A stretch of 31,986 bases of DNA from CAYWVR01 sp964461715 (GTDB taxonomy: Bacteria > Planctomycetota > Phycisphaerae > FEN-1346): the NCBI GenBank assembly GCA_964461715.1, contig CAYWVR010000037.1, positions 1 to 31,986 on the forward strand. The letters are read 5' to 3'. Positions 8,388-15,643 of the stretch are shown piece by piece. Positions within the stretch are counted from its first letter, which is position 1; each line of letters begins with the position of its first letter. The position numbers and the translations under genes are program-made. Below the pieces are notes generated by a model, which did not search any database, was not told where the DNA came from, and was given only the letters and a program-made list of their open reading frames with translations.

Positions 8388-9302
8388 TCAGCCTTCCCTT
8401 CGCCGCCGCGCCGCCACGACAGCCGCCCCCAAGGCCACGAGCGCCAATGTCGCCGGTTCCGGGGCCAACGACCACCCGACGTCGTCCAGGGCCGCCCAGT
8501 CCAGGTCCGTCAGCAGCGTCCGCCGGCCCACCCACGACGACGGGTCCATCGCCACGTCCGTCAGGGCCCCGTCCGGGTACGCCTGGGCCTGCGTGCCCTC
8601 GGCCCAGTGGGCCGCGTCGTCGGCAAGCGGCGGGGCGCTCCCGTACTCGGCCGTCGCCGCCGCCCCCGTGAAATAGTCCCCCGAGACGCACGCGGTCCAG
8701 GAATCGGCCGTGCCGAAGCCGAAGAGGTGGCCTAGCTCGTGGAGGGCCACCGTCAGGAAGTCGGCTTCGAGGGCCCCGAGGGCGGCCTCGGAGGCCCCGA
8801 AGTACCAGGCGTAGGCGGGGTTGGTGTCGAACGCCACGGCCCCGCCCCACGGGCCGAAGTCCGTCGGCGACGAGGTCAGGGCGCCGGTCTCGCCCCGCGC
8901 GTCCACCAGGTCAAACCAGTCCTGCGTGGTGCCGCTGGCGGCGTAGCCCCCCGGGCCGCCCATCCCCAGGCTCCCCATGTCCCGGCCGCCGGCGTAGATG
9001 CGCACCTGATTCTCGGGGACCACCAGGTCGGTCGGCCCGTCGAACCACGCCCCCGTGGCGGGATGGAAGAAGCGCGGCGTCCAGGAGTTGCCGCCCCCGG
9101 GCACGATGGCCGCCAGGTCGTCGGTCAGCATCGCCTCGTAATAGGCGCCGGCGGCCTCGAGGCGGTCCTTTCGCTCCTGGGCGGTGAAGAACCCGAGCGT
9201 GTCGTAGGAATAATCGAAGACGATGTCGATGTTCGCCGCGGCGGGTGCGGCCATCGCGGCAAGAACGAGCGCGCCGAGCGCGCCGAGCATGAGGCGCTTC
9301 AT
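8388..9302 (-). CDS. Secreted PEP-CTERM zinc metalloprotease-like protein
   Basis: 304 residues. It has an N-terminal Sec signal (MKRLMLGALGALVLAA, likely cut after APAAA). A zincin motif HELGHLFGFG has H188, E189 and H192. A C-terminal PEP-CTERM signal begins at PEP 281, followed by a hydrophobic stretch and the basic end RRRREG. The usual third metal ligand three residues after the motif glycine is Thr, so His232 in the downstream AHWAEGT segment is a candidate ligand. AMDPSSWVGRRTLLTDLDWAALDDVGW before the sorting signal is typical of PEP-CTERM proteases of this type. The start at 9302 has a GGGGGAGGA ribosome site. The protein would be exported and processed by an exosortase not encoded here. 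Substrate unknown. Confidence 0.87.
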   Translation of the reverse strand: MKRLMLGALGALVLAAMAAPAAANIDIVFDYSYDTLGFFTAQERKDRLEAAGAYYEAMLTDDLAAIVPGGGNSWTPRFFHPATGAWFDGPTDLVVPENQVRIYAGGRDMGSLGMGGPGGYAASGTTQDWFDLVDARGETGALTSSPTDFGPWGGAVAFDTNPAYAWYFGASEAALGALEADFLTVALHELGHLFGFGTADSWTACVSGDYFTGAAATAEYGSAPPLADDAAHWAEGTQAQAYPDGALTDVAMDPSSWVGRRTLLTDLDWAALDDVGWSLAPEPATLALVALGAAVVAARRRREG

Positions 9303-9330
9303 GAACCTGATCCTCCCCCGTGCGACCGGC

Positions 9331-9355
9331 CCCCCCGGCCCCTGACTCCGGGGGG
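9331..9355. terminator. GC palindrome between thyX and the metalloprotease gene
   Basis: The arms CCCCCCGG (9331-9338) and CCGGGGGG (9348-9355) are perfect complements around a 9-base loop. It starts 9 bases beyond the thyX stop and could end that transcript, but there is no U tract. It also touches the -10 box of the next gene, so it may instead be an operator or the start of that gene's leader. Confidence 0.35.
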
Positions 9356-9384
9356 AGTATACACTCAGAACGAGGCCGCGTAAA
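9356..9384 (-). promoter_or_regulatory. Candidate promoter of the PEP-CTERM protease gene, inside the end of thyX
   Basis: On the minus strand TTTACG (9379-9384), 17 bases, TATACT (9356-9361). The -10 box differs from consensus at one base. Transcription would begin near 9349, inside the palindrome, giving a leader of about 45 bases before the ATG at 9302. The -35 box lies within the last codons of thyX. Confidence 0.45.
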
Positions 9385-10105
9385 GCCGCTTCACCTCGTC
9401 GAATTGCCCGCACGTGCGCTTCCCCTCCGGGCAGCGGCCGAGACGGAGGCACTTGGGGCCCGCCCCCGCGAAAACGTTCGGGCATACCTCCTTCACCAGC
9501 GCCAGCATCCGTCCGGCCACGCCGCGGATCTCCCACTGGGCCCGGAGACACAGCCGCTCCTCGAAGAAATGGAGCAGCTCCCGAGCGTTCATCGTCACGA
9601 AGAGCTTCGTCTCGCAGGCGTTCGGGAGGACGTACCGGGCGTCCTCGTGGCTCGCCTCGCCCGCCCCGCCGAGGGCCTCGACGAGGGCCGCGTATCGCTC
9701 CGCCATCAAGGCCATCGTCTCCTCGAAATACTTCGTGGCGTCGCGGGCCTCGCCGTCGACCGTCACGGTCTTGCCCTCCAGACTCGGCGGGACGACGTAG
9801 TCGAACCCCCGGTGGCTGACGTAGCGCTGGGACCGCTGGGAGTAGCTCGCGAGGCGATGGCGGACGAGCTGGTGGGTCATGGCCCGCGAGATGCCCTCGA
9901 CGTAGAAGGTGAACGCGACGTGCTCGACGGGGGAGAGGTGCCCGAGGTCCTTGAGCATCCGGGCGAATCGCCCCGCCGCCTCCGGCTCCCGGGCCAGCAG
10001 GTCCGCCGTGTCCTCGGCGTAGCACAGCTTCGCCGCCGCCGTGATGACATGCTCCGGGTCGGCCGTGTGCCGGACGAGGGTGACCTTCGGCGCGGACGGG
10101 TTCAT
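9365..10105 (-). CDS. thyX: Flavin-dependent thymidylate synthase
   Basis: ThyX makes dTMP from dUMP using methylene-tetrahydrofolate, FAD and NAD(P)H. The family motif is plain: RHRLASYSQRSQRY, the RHRxxSxxxxSxRY pattern binding dUMP and FAD. HLSPVEHVAFTF and the C-terminal NARELLHFFEERLCLRAQWEIR also match. Length is 246 residues. The extra end carries a CPEGKRTCGQ segment not needed for activity in other ThyX. Its ATG overlaps the stop of the homocysteine methyltransferase by the ATGA arrangement (10102-10105), so translation is probably coupled. No thyA is seen in the window. Confidence 0.96.
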   Translation of the reverse strand: MNPSAPKVTLVRHTADPEHVITAAAKLCYAEDTADLLAREPEAAGRFARMLKDLGHLSPVEHVAFTFYVEGISRAMTHQLVRHRLASYSQRSQRYVSHRGFDYVVPPSLEGKTVTVDGEARDATKYFEETMALMAERYAALVEALGGAGEASHEDARYVLPNACETKLFVTMNARELLHFFEERLCLRAQWEIRGVAGRMLALVKEVCPNVFAGAGPKCLRLGRCPEGKRTCGQFDEVKRLYAASF

Positions 10106-10986
10106 GACGGGTTCCGGACCGCTTCGGCCATCGCGCGGATGTGGGCGGGCGTCGAGCCACAGCAGCCGCCGATGACCGCGGCCCCGGCGGCCTTGAGGTC
10201 CCGGGCCCCCCGGGCCATCTCCTCGGGCGTGGCGGGAAAGACCGTCTCGCCGTCGACAAGCTGGGGCATCCCGGCGTTGGGCTTGATCCAGAGGGGCCGG
10301 TCGGTCTTCGTCCGGAGCTTCCGCGCGACCTCGATCATCGCCTCCACCCCGTTGCCGCAGTTCGAGCCCACCAGGTCGGCCCCGGCACCGGTGAGCTCCT
10401 CGGCGGCCCGTTCGGGCGTCACACCCATCATTGTCGCAAAGCCCCGCATCCCGTGCTCGAAGGTCAGGCTGACGACGACGGGCAGGTCGGGGGCGACGTC
10501 GCAGGCGGCCTGAAGGGCGGCGGTGGCCTCCTCAAGGGCGGACATCGTCTCGATGACGATCCCGTCGGCCCCGCCCTCGGCCAGCGCCGCGATCTGCTCG
10601 GCGAAGCAGGCAACGAAAGCCTCCCGCGGTTTCGTGCCGAGGGGGGCGACGAACTCGCCCGTCGGTCCGACGCTGGCCCAGACGAGGGCCCGGTCGGCGG
10701 CGGCCCGCTTGGAGATGGCGGCGGCGGCCCGGTTCAGCTCCGCGGTCCGGTCGGCGAGGTCCGCCTTCTCGAGCTTCCAGCGACTTCCGCCGAAGGAGTT
10801 CGTGAGAATCACGTCGCTGTCCGCCTCGACGTAGCCGCGCGCGACGGCCTCGACGGCGTCAGGGTTCTCGACGTTCCAGAGCTCGGCCGAGGCGCCCGCA
10901 TCGAGGCCTCGGGCCGCAAGCTGCGTTCCCCAGGCCCCGTCCGAGATGAGCACGCCGCGCTCCCGGAGCCGCGCTTTCCAGTCCAT
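10102..10986 (-). CDS. Homocysteine S-methyltransferase family protein
   Basis: 294 residues of the Pfam homocysteine S-methyltransferase family (MetH N-domain/BHMT-like barrel). It opens with VLISDGAWGTQLAARGL and has ILTNSFGGSRWKLE. The three zinc-binding cysteines are present: C210 in GSNCGNG, and C275 and C276 in GGCCGS. It should transfer a methyl group to homocysteine or a related thiol; the methyl donor cannot be read from the sequence. No cobalamin or folate domain is attached, so it is not full-length MetH. GGAGGAG precedes the ATG. It is first in a two-gene unit with thyX, linking two one-carbon reactions. Confidence 0.92.
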   Translation of the reverse strand: MDWKARLRERGVLISDGAWGTQLAARGLDAGASAELWNVENPDAVEAVARGYVEADSDVILTNSFGGSRWKLEKADLADRTAELNRAAAAISKRAAADRALVWASVGPTGEFVAPLGTKPREAFVACFAEQIAALAEGGADGIVIETMSALEEATAALQAACDVAPDLPVVVSLTFEHGMRGFATMMGVTPERAAEELTGAGADLVGSNCGNGVEAMIEVARKLRTKTDRPLWIKPNAGMPQLVDGETVFPATPEEMARGARDLKAAGAAVIGGCCGSTPAHIRAMAEAVRNPS

Positions 10987-11016
10987 GGGTCGTCTCCTCC
11001 GCTACGTGAGGGGGGA

Positions 11017-11045
11017 AGGGTAGCACACGGGCAGGGGGACTTCAA
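11017..11045 (-). promoter_or_regulatory. Candidate promoter of the methyltransferase-thyX unit
   Basis: On the minus strand TTGAAG (11040-11045), 17 bases, TACCCT (11017-11022). It lies in the 91-base space between the flavoprotein stop and the methyltransferase start. The predicted leader is about 24 bases. Confidence 0.42.
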
Positions 11046-11077
11046 GGCTCGGGAGGGACCCCGGGGATTCGCCGCGC

Positions 11078-11785
11078 TTATCCCCGGGCTTTCTTGAAGT
11101 GCTTGTTGGCGGCGGCAGCGTACATGGTAGGGGGGATGAGCTCGCGGGAGATGCTGGCGAGGGTCGCATCCTGCATGGTCCCGTCGGCGGCAAGCTGGCG
11201 CCCGGCCTCGCGGAGGGCCTTCCAGAGCCCCCCGAGGGGCAGGCCCATGGCCTTCATCTTCGGCAGGGCCTCGGCCGCCGGCCGCACCGCCGCCCCCGCG
11301 AACGCCGCATTGAAGTTCTCGCACATGGCCCGGACGTGAGCGATGAGCGGGTCGAACGTCTCCACCTCCGGGAACCCGCAGACCGAGACCAGGGCCATCC
11401 GCGCGAGGCGGCTCCGCGGGCTCGGGTGCCGGTACCGCCCGTCGCGCCGCTCGAAGTACGGGTCGGCGATGGGCAGGAACCGGTCGATGAGCGTCTTGAA
11501 AGGCCCCGGCATCCCGTCGACGTAGACCGGCGCCGCCAGGACCAGCGTCTCGGACGCGGCAGCCGCGGCGACCACGGCGACGGCGTCGTCGGTATGAACG
11601 CACACGCCGGGCGTCTTCGTCCAGCACGAGAGGCACCCGAGACACGGCCGCACGTCGAGGTCGTAAACGTGGACCGTCTCGACCTTGGCCCCGCCGTCGC
11701 GCAGGCCCTCGACGAACGGCGCCAGGACCAGGCCGGTGGCGCCTTGGTCGCGATGGGGGCTGCCGGAGAGGAGGAGGGTTGTCAT
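11078..11785 (-). CDS. Iron-sulfur flavoprotein / NADPH-dependent FMN reductase family protein
   Basis: 235 residues with a flavodoxin-like fold. The N-terminal strand and phosphate loop is LLLSGSPHRDQGAT (FMN phosphate binding), and VLAAPVYVDGMPGPFKTLIDRF is typical of the FMN reductase family. The cysteines C48-x2-C51-x2-C54-x7-C62 form the compact cluster found in iron-sulfur flavoproteins (Isf), which carry a [4Fe-4S] cluster beside FMN. A redox or electron-transfer role is expected; the substrate is unknown. Its ATG overlaps the stop of the NYN gene by ATGA, so the two are translationally coupled. Confidence 0.87.
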   Translation of the reverse strand: MTTLLLSGSPHRDQGATGLVLAPFVEGLRDGGAKVETVHVYDLDVRPCLGCLSCWTKTPGVCVHTDDAVAVVAAAAASETLVLAAPVYVDGMPGPFKTLIDRFLPIADPYFERRDGRYRHPSPRSRLARMALVSVCGFPEVETFDPLIAHVRAMCENFNAAFAGAAVRPAAEALPKMKAMGLPLGGLWKALREAGRQLAADGTMQDATLASISRELIPPTMYAAAANKHFKKARG

Positions 11786-12573
11786 GGGCGGGCCCTCGGG
11801 GCGAGGGGCTTGAGGTTCACGGCGCGTACTTCATCGGCGTGCTCCACCAGGTCGGGCCTTGGCCTCTGGTCCAAAGGCACCAGAACGACCTGCAGCCCTT
11901 CGCGCCGCGCGAACTTCATGGCCGGGACGAAATCCGTATCTGTCGTGACGAGCGCAATACGGTCCACGATGCGGCGGCTGGCCAGCCAAGCGACGTCCAA
12001 GCCAATCTTCATGTCGACGCGCTTCTGTCGGAGCACGGGGGTGACAAGCCGGCCAAGGGCGCGGGCCAGGATGCGCTCCCTCTCCTCCTCGGTGACCGCC
12101 CGGACGCGGCCCTTCTCGACCTCGTCGTCGTCGAGGAGGCCCTTGTCGGCAAGGGCCGGCCGGGGCAGGTTGATCTCGATGCGGATCGCATCCCCCTCCG
12201 CGCCAAAGCGGCAGGTGGTGGCGCCGAGGAGGTCCTCCAGGACCCTCCGATGGAAGCTCCATCCCCCGAAATCCAGCTCGCCTCGTCGGAACGCAACGTG
12301 CGGCCGGTGGGCCAGGGCTTCCTGAAACGATTTCATGCGCCGCGCCGTGCGCGTGGCATCGAAGTTGACCGGCTCGCCGAGCAGCGGATTGGTCTTGCGG
12401 CCGGTGTAGGGTGGGCAATCGTAGTAATAGATGCGGAAGAGGTCCTCCGAATCGGTGCAGATCGCGCCGGCAAGGCGCACGACGTCATCGGGTTCGGCAT
12501 GCCGGTGCCCCAGGATCGGATGGAGTCGGTGTCGGACGAACCCGCCGTCCAGCAGGATGGCGATGCTCTTCAT
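11782..12573 (-). CDS. NYN-domain (PIN-like) putative ribonuclease
   Basis: 263 residues of the NYN/LabA-DUF88 type, a PIN-like metal-dependent RNase fold. The N-terminal acidic site is SIAILLDGGFVRHRL (Asp9). The C-terminal catalytic segment is VDMKIGLDVAWLA followed by ALVTTDTDFVPAMKFARREG, with the aspartates of the TDTDF motif kept. The middle holds an acidic insert (GLLDDDEVEKGRVRAV). The start is the ATG at 12573, 6 bases after a hairpin whose 3' arm contains the GGGAGGGGG ribosome site. It ends in an ATGA overlap with the flavoprotein gene. RNase activity is inferred from the family. This type of stand-alone NYN gene is often accessory. Confidence 0.87.
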   Translation of the reverse strand: MKSIAILLDGGFVRHRLHPILGHRHAEPDDVVRLAGAICTDSEDLFRIYYYDCPPYTGRKTNPLLGEPVNFDATRTARRMKSFQEALAHRPHVAFRRGELDFGGWSFHRRVLEDLLGATTCRFGAEGDAIRIEINLPRPALADKGLLDDDEVEKGRVRAVTEEERERILARALGRLVTPVLRQKRVDMKIGLDVAWLASRRIVDRIALVTTDTDFVPAMKFARREGLQVVLVPLDQRPRPDLVEHADEVRAVNLKPLAPRARP

Positions 12574-12579
12574 AAAAGG

Positions 12580-12624
12580 TTGTCCCCCTCCCACACTTGG
12601 ATAGGTCTGGTGGGAGGGGGACAA
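12580..12624 (-). promoter_or_regulatory. Perfect 15-bp hairpin covering the ribosome binding site of the NYN gene
   Basis: The arms at 12580-12594 and 12610-12624 are exact reverse complements (TTGTCCCCCTCCCAC / GTGGGAGGGGGACAA) around a 15-base loop. In the minus-strand transcript the 3' arm contains the Shine-Dalgarno GGGAGGGGG. It is followed by CCTTTT and the start ATG. When folded, the ribosome site is fully paired. The short U run would also allow termination. Confidence 0.85.
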
Positions 12625-12656
12625 GTATTTACGGTGTGTCCGCCGCTTTCAACCTA

Positions 12657-12685
12657 ATTATCGTCCACGGCGCCCGTCGTGTCAA
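12657..12685 (-). promoter_or_regulatory. Near-consensus sigma70 promoter of the NYN gene
   Basis: On the minus strand TTGACA (12680-12685), 17 bases, GATAAT (12657-12662). The -35 is perfect, the spacing is ideal and the -10 has one mismatch. It starts just beyond the glmS stop. Transcription from about 12650 gives a 75-base leader that contains the whole hairpin at 12580-12624. Confidence 0.75.
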
Positions 12686-12700
12686 GCGGAAATGCCCTGC

Positions 12701-14533
12701 CTACTCGACGGTGACACTCTTCGCCAGGTTCCTCGGCTTGTCGACCGCGCAGCCGCGGAGCACCGCGACGTGGTACGCGAGGAGCTGGAGCGGGATAATG
12801 TTGAGCATCGGCTGGAAGGGCTCGGGCACGTCGGGCACGTAGAAGACGTGGTCCGCGAGGCGGCGGACCTCCGTGTCGCCCTCGGTGGCGATGGCGATGA
12901 GCTGGCCGCGGCGGCTCCGGACCTCCTCCATGTTCGAGAGGACCTTCTCGTACTGGAGACCGCGGTTCGCCAGGAACACCACGGGCATCTCTTCGGTAAT
13001 GAGGGCGATGGGCCCGTGCTTCATCTCCGCCGCCGGCAGGCCCTCGGCGTGGACGTAGCTGATCTCCTTGAGCTTCAGGGCCCCCTCCAGGGCCGTCGGG
13101 TAGTTGTACCCGCGCCCGAGGTACAGCCAGTTCAGCCGGTCCTTGCACTCGGCGGCGACTTCCTGGATCTGCTCGTCCAGGGCCAGGACCTCTCGCACCT
13201 GCTCGGGGAGCTTCTGGAGGCCGCGGATGATCTCGGAGGCCTGGTACGGGGCGAGGTGTCGGCGGCGGCCCATGTAGACGCTCATCATGAGGAGCACGGC
13301 CAGCTGGCTCGTGAAGGCCTTCGTGCTGGCAACGCCGATCTCCGGTCCGGCGTGAAGATAGACGCCCGCGTCGGTCTCCCGGGCGATGGTCGATCCGACG
13401 ACGTTGACGATGCCGAGGGCCAGGGCCCCCTTGAGCTTCGCCTCGCGGACGGCGGCCAGGGTGTCGGCGGTCTCGCCGCTCTGGCTGATGGCCAGCACTA
13501 CCGTGCCTTCGTCGATGATGGGGTTGCGATAGCGGAACTCGGAGGCGTACTCGACCTCCGTGGGGATGCGCACGAGGTCCTCGAAGAGGTACTCGCCCAC
13601 CAGGCACGCGTGCCATGCCGTGCCGCACCCGGCGAGGATGATCCGCCGCGGGTGCGTCAGCTGCCGGGCGACGTCCCGGATGCCGCCGAGGTGGACTTCG
13701 CCGGCCTCGGCTTCGAGGCGTCCGCGCATGGTGTCGGCGAGGCTCTCGGGCTGCTCCATGATCTCCTTGAGCATGAAGTGGGGGTAGCCCTTCTTCTCGA
13801 TCTGCTCGAGGGACCACTCGACCTGGCAGATCTCCTTGTGGGTGGGGATGGCGTCGACGGTGCTGGTCGTCAGGCCCTCCGGGCGGAGGGTGGCCATCTC
13901 GCCGTCCTCGAGGTAGATGACGTTGGTCGTGTGCTCGATGATGGCGGAGGCGTCGCTGGCGACGACGTACTCGTCCTCGCCCACGCCCACGATCAGGGGC
14001 GAGCCGTTGCGGGCGGCCACCAGGACGTCGGGCTCGTCGGCGTGGATGACGGCGATGCCGTAGGCCCCCCGGACCTGCTGGAGCCCGGCCTGGACGGCCC
14101 GCTCGAGGTCTCCCTGGTAGCACCGGGCAAACAGGTGCGCGAGGACCTCGGTGTCGGTGTCGCTGGCGAACTCGACGCCCTCTCGCTCCAGCGCCTGGCG
14201 CAAGGCCGACCAGTTCTCGATGATCCCGTTGTGCACCACCGCCAGCTTGCCGCTCGTGTCGGCGTGAGGATGAGCGTTGGCGTCGCTCGGGGCCCCGTGG
14301 GTGGCCCAGCGGGTGTGGGCGATGCCGAGGCGGCCGACGAGGTTCTGTCCCTCGAGCCGCTCTTCGAGGGCGACGATGCGGCCCTGGGCCTTCACGAGGA
14401 ACAGGCGCCCGTCATCGTCCTGCTGGAGCGCGACCCCGGCCGAATCGTAGCCGCGGTACTCCAGGCGCTTCAGTCCCTCGATCAGAATCGGATAGGCTTG
14501 CTTCTGGCCCAGGTAGCCGACAATGCCGCACAT
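12701..14533 (-). CDS. glmS: Glutamine-fructose-6-phosphate aminotransferase (isomerizing)
   Basis: GlmS makes glucosamine-6-phosphate, the first committed step to UDP-GlcNAc, peptidoglycan and lipopolysaccharide. It is full length at 610 residues. It begins MCGIVGYLG, with Cys2 as the glutaminase nucleophile, then RLEYRGYDSAG, AHTRWATHG and HNGIIENW. The two SIS sugar-isomerase domains follow (CGTAWHACLVGEY, AISQSGETADTLAA, ASTKAFTSQ, GRGYNYPTALEGALKLKEIS). It ends in the canonical DKPRNLAKSVTVE. GAGGAG precedes the ATG. The 199-base leader has no glmS ribozyme-like structure that I recognise. Confidence 0.97.
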   Translation of the reverse strand: MCGIVGYLGQKQAYPILIEGLKRLEYRGYDSAGVALQQDDDGRLFLVKAQGRIVALEERLEGQNLVGRLGIAHTRWATHGAPSDANAHPHADTSGKLAVVHNGIIENWSALRQALEREGVEFASDTDTEVLAHLFARCYQGDLERAVQAGLQQVRGAYGIAVIHADEPDVLVAARNGSPLIVGVGEDEYVVASDASAIIEHTTNVIYLEDGEMATLRPEGLTTSTVDAIPTHKEICQVEWSLEQIEKKGYPHFMLKEIMEQPESLADTMRGRLEAEAGEVHLGGIRDVARQLTHPRRIILAGCGTAWHACLVGEYLFEDLVRIPTEVEYASEFRYRNPIIDEGTVVLAISQSGETADTLAAVREAKLKGALALGIVNVVGSTIARETDAGVYLHAGPEIGVASTKAFTSQLAVLLMMSVYMGRRRHLAPYQASEIIRGLQKLPEQVREVLALDEQIQEVAAECKDRLNWLYLGRGYNYPTALEGALKLKEISYVHAEGLPAAEMKHGPIALITEEMPVVFLANRGLQYEKVLSNMEEVRSRRGQLIAIATEGDTEVRRLADHVFYVPDVPEPFQPMLNIIPLQLLAYHVAVLRGCAVDKPRNLAKSVTVE

Positions 14534-14665
14534 ACGGCTCTCCTCGCGTGCAGGGGCGGTCCGAGCGTGGGTCGGCCACCGGCGTCTGTTGGGCGTATCG
14601 ACCGCATCCGGGACGGGCCTTGAGCACCGCCCGCGAACGGGTTGCGCCGGGTCGTGTCCGTTACC

Positions 14666-14694
14666 AGCGTAGCGGCCGAGCCGGGCTCAGACAA
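14666..14694 (-). promoter_or_regulatory. Weak candidate promoter of glmS
   Basis: On the minus strand TTGTCT (14689-14694), 17 bases, TACGCT (14666-14671), in the 199-base space upstream of glmS. Spacing is good but the -10 is weak. The rest of 14534-14732 holds nothing recognisable except a small GGCCC/GGGCC hairpin near 14702-14717, just past the upstream gene. Confidence 0.3.
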
Positions 14695-14732
14695 GGCCGC
14701 GGGCCCGGAAATGGGCCACGCTTCGCGCCGCC

Positions 14733-15623
14733 TCAATACGCGGATCCCTCGCCGGAGAGCGCTTCTTCGGGGCCCTCCTCGACCGCTTTCTCGGCGCCCA
14801 CAGCCTTGTCGACCGCCTCTCGGGCCAGGACAGCCAGGCCCTGGCGCATCATCTTGATCGGGGCCCGGGCCCGGCGGTACTGGTCCTCGCCGGGCTTGAC
14901 CCCGAAGGCGAGCGGCCCGTAGCAGTGCCACTCGGTCCCCTCGGACTGATCCACCATCTCGGGGCTCCCGTGACGATCGGCCAGGGCCGCCACCGGCACG
15001 GGCGGCGTCAGGTCCAGGGCCAGCCGGTCCCACGGACTCAGGCCGTCCGTGGAGGCCATCGCGAAGCGGTTCGAGAGACTGGCCCAGGCCATCCCGTCCG
15101 GAAACAGGCCCTCGTCCAGGACGATGCGTGCCCAGCGGGGCCCGGCGTGGACGGTGATGGGATCGGTGACGCGCTCCGGCACGCGGGCCGGCTCGGCCGG
15201 CGAAGGCGGGGGCTCGGGCGCCTCGGGCACCGCAGGCTCGGCGGGTGCGGGTGCGGCCGAAGCGGCCGATTCAGGCGCCGTCTCGATCGGAGGCGGCGTC
15301 TCGAGGACGGCGGTCTCCTGCGACGGCGGCGGGGCAGGCTCGACGGCCGCGCGGGCCCGCGGGTCCTTCGGGTCGCGGAACATCAGCACGGGGATGGCGA
15401 TGGCCAGGGCCACAACCCCCACCGCCGCCGCCACCAGCGCCCCCTTCTCGGCCCCCGACATGCCCCGCTTCGGGGGCATGGCCACAGGAACGCCCTGGGG
15501 CAGGGGGGCCTCGCCCGGCACGCGGATCACCTCGCCGCACGCCGGACACTTGGCGTGGCGACCGGCATTGTCGTCCTTGAACCGGTACGTCTTGCCGCAG
15601 GCGCACGTGACCTCGATAGACAT
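14733..15623 (-). CDS. Zinc-ribbon, single-pass membrane protein of unknown function
   Basis: 296 residues. The N-terminal zinc ribbon has C7 and C9 (CACGKTYRF) and C26 and C29 (CPACGEVIRVPG). A Pro-rich linker leads to one membrane helix around residues 57-78 (ALVAAAVGVVALAIAIPVLMF). A long Pro/Ala/Glu linker follows, then an unrecognised C-terminal domain of about 130 residues (AGPRWARIVLDEGLFPDG; GTEWHCYGPLAFG). The ribbon would face the cytoplasm if the basic segment before the helix stays inside. The start at 15623 has a GGAGG site 6 bases upstream. It lies 20 bases after its smaller paralogue and is probably in the same transcript. Confidence 0.75.
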   Translation of the reverse strand: MSIEVTCACGKTYRFKDDNAGRHAKCPACGEVIRVPGEAPLPQGVPVAMPPKRGMSGAEKGALVAAAVGVVALAIAIPVLMFRDPKDPRARAAVEPAPPPSQETAVLETPPPIETAPESAASAAPAPAEPAVPEAPEPPPSPAEPARVPERVTDPITVHAGPRWARIVLDEGLFPDGMAWASLSNRFAMASTDGLSPWDRLALDLTPPVPVAALADRHGSPEMVDQSEGTEWHCYGPLAFGVKPGEDQYRRARAPIKMMRQGLAVLAREAVDKAVGAEKAVEEGPEEALSGEGSAY

Positions 15624-15643
15624 GAGCGACCTCCTTCGCGGGC

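Noticed and set aside
12692..14623. Long open frame (643 codons) on the + strand opposite glmS
   Set aside because: glmS is certain on the other strand; the antisense translation has no motif.
14534..14732. Possible glmS ribozyme or riboswitch in the glmS leader
   Set aside because: No conserved ribozyme core or pseudoknot elements recognised; the known ribozyme is mainly in Gram-positive bacteria.
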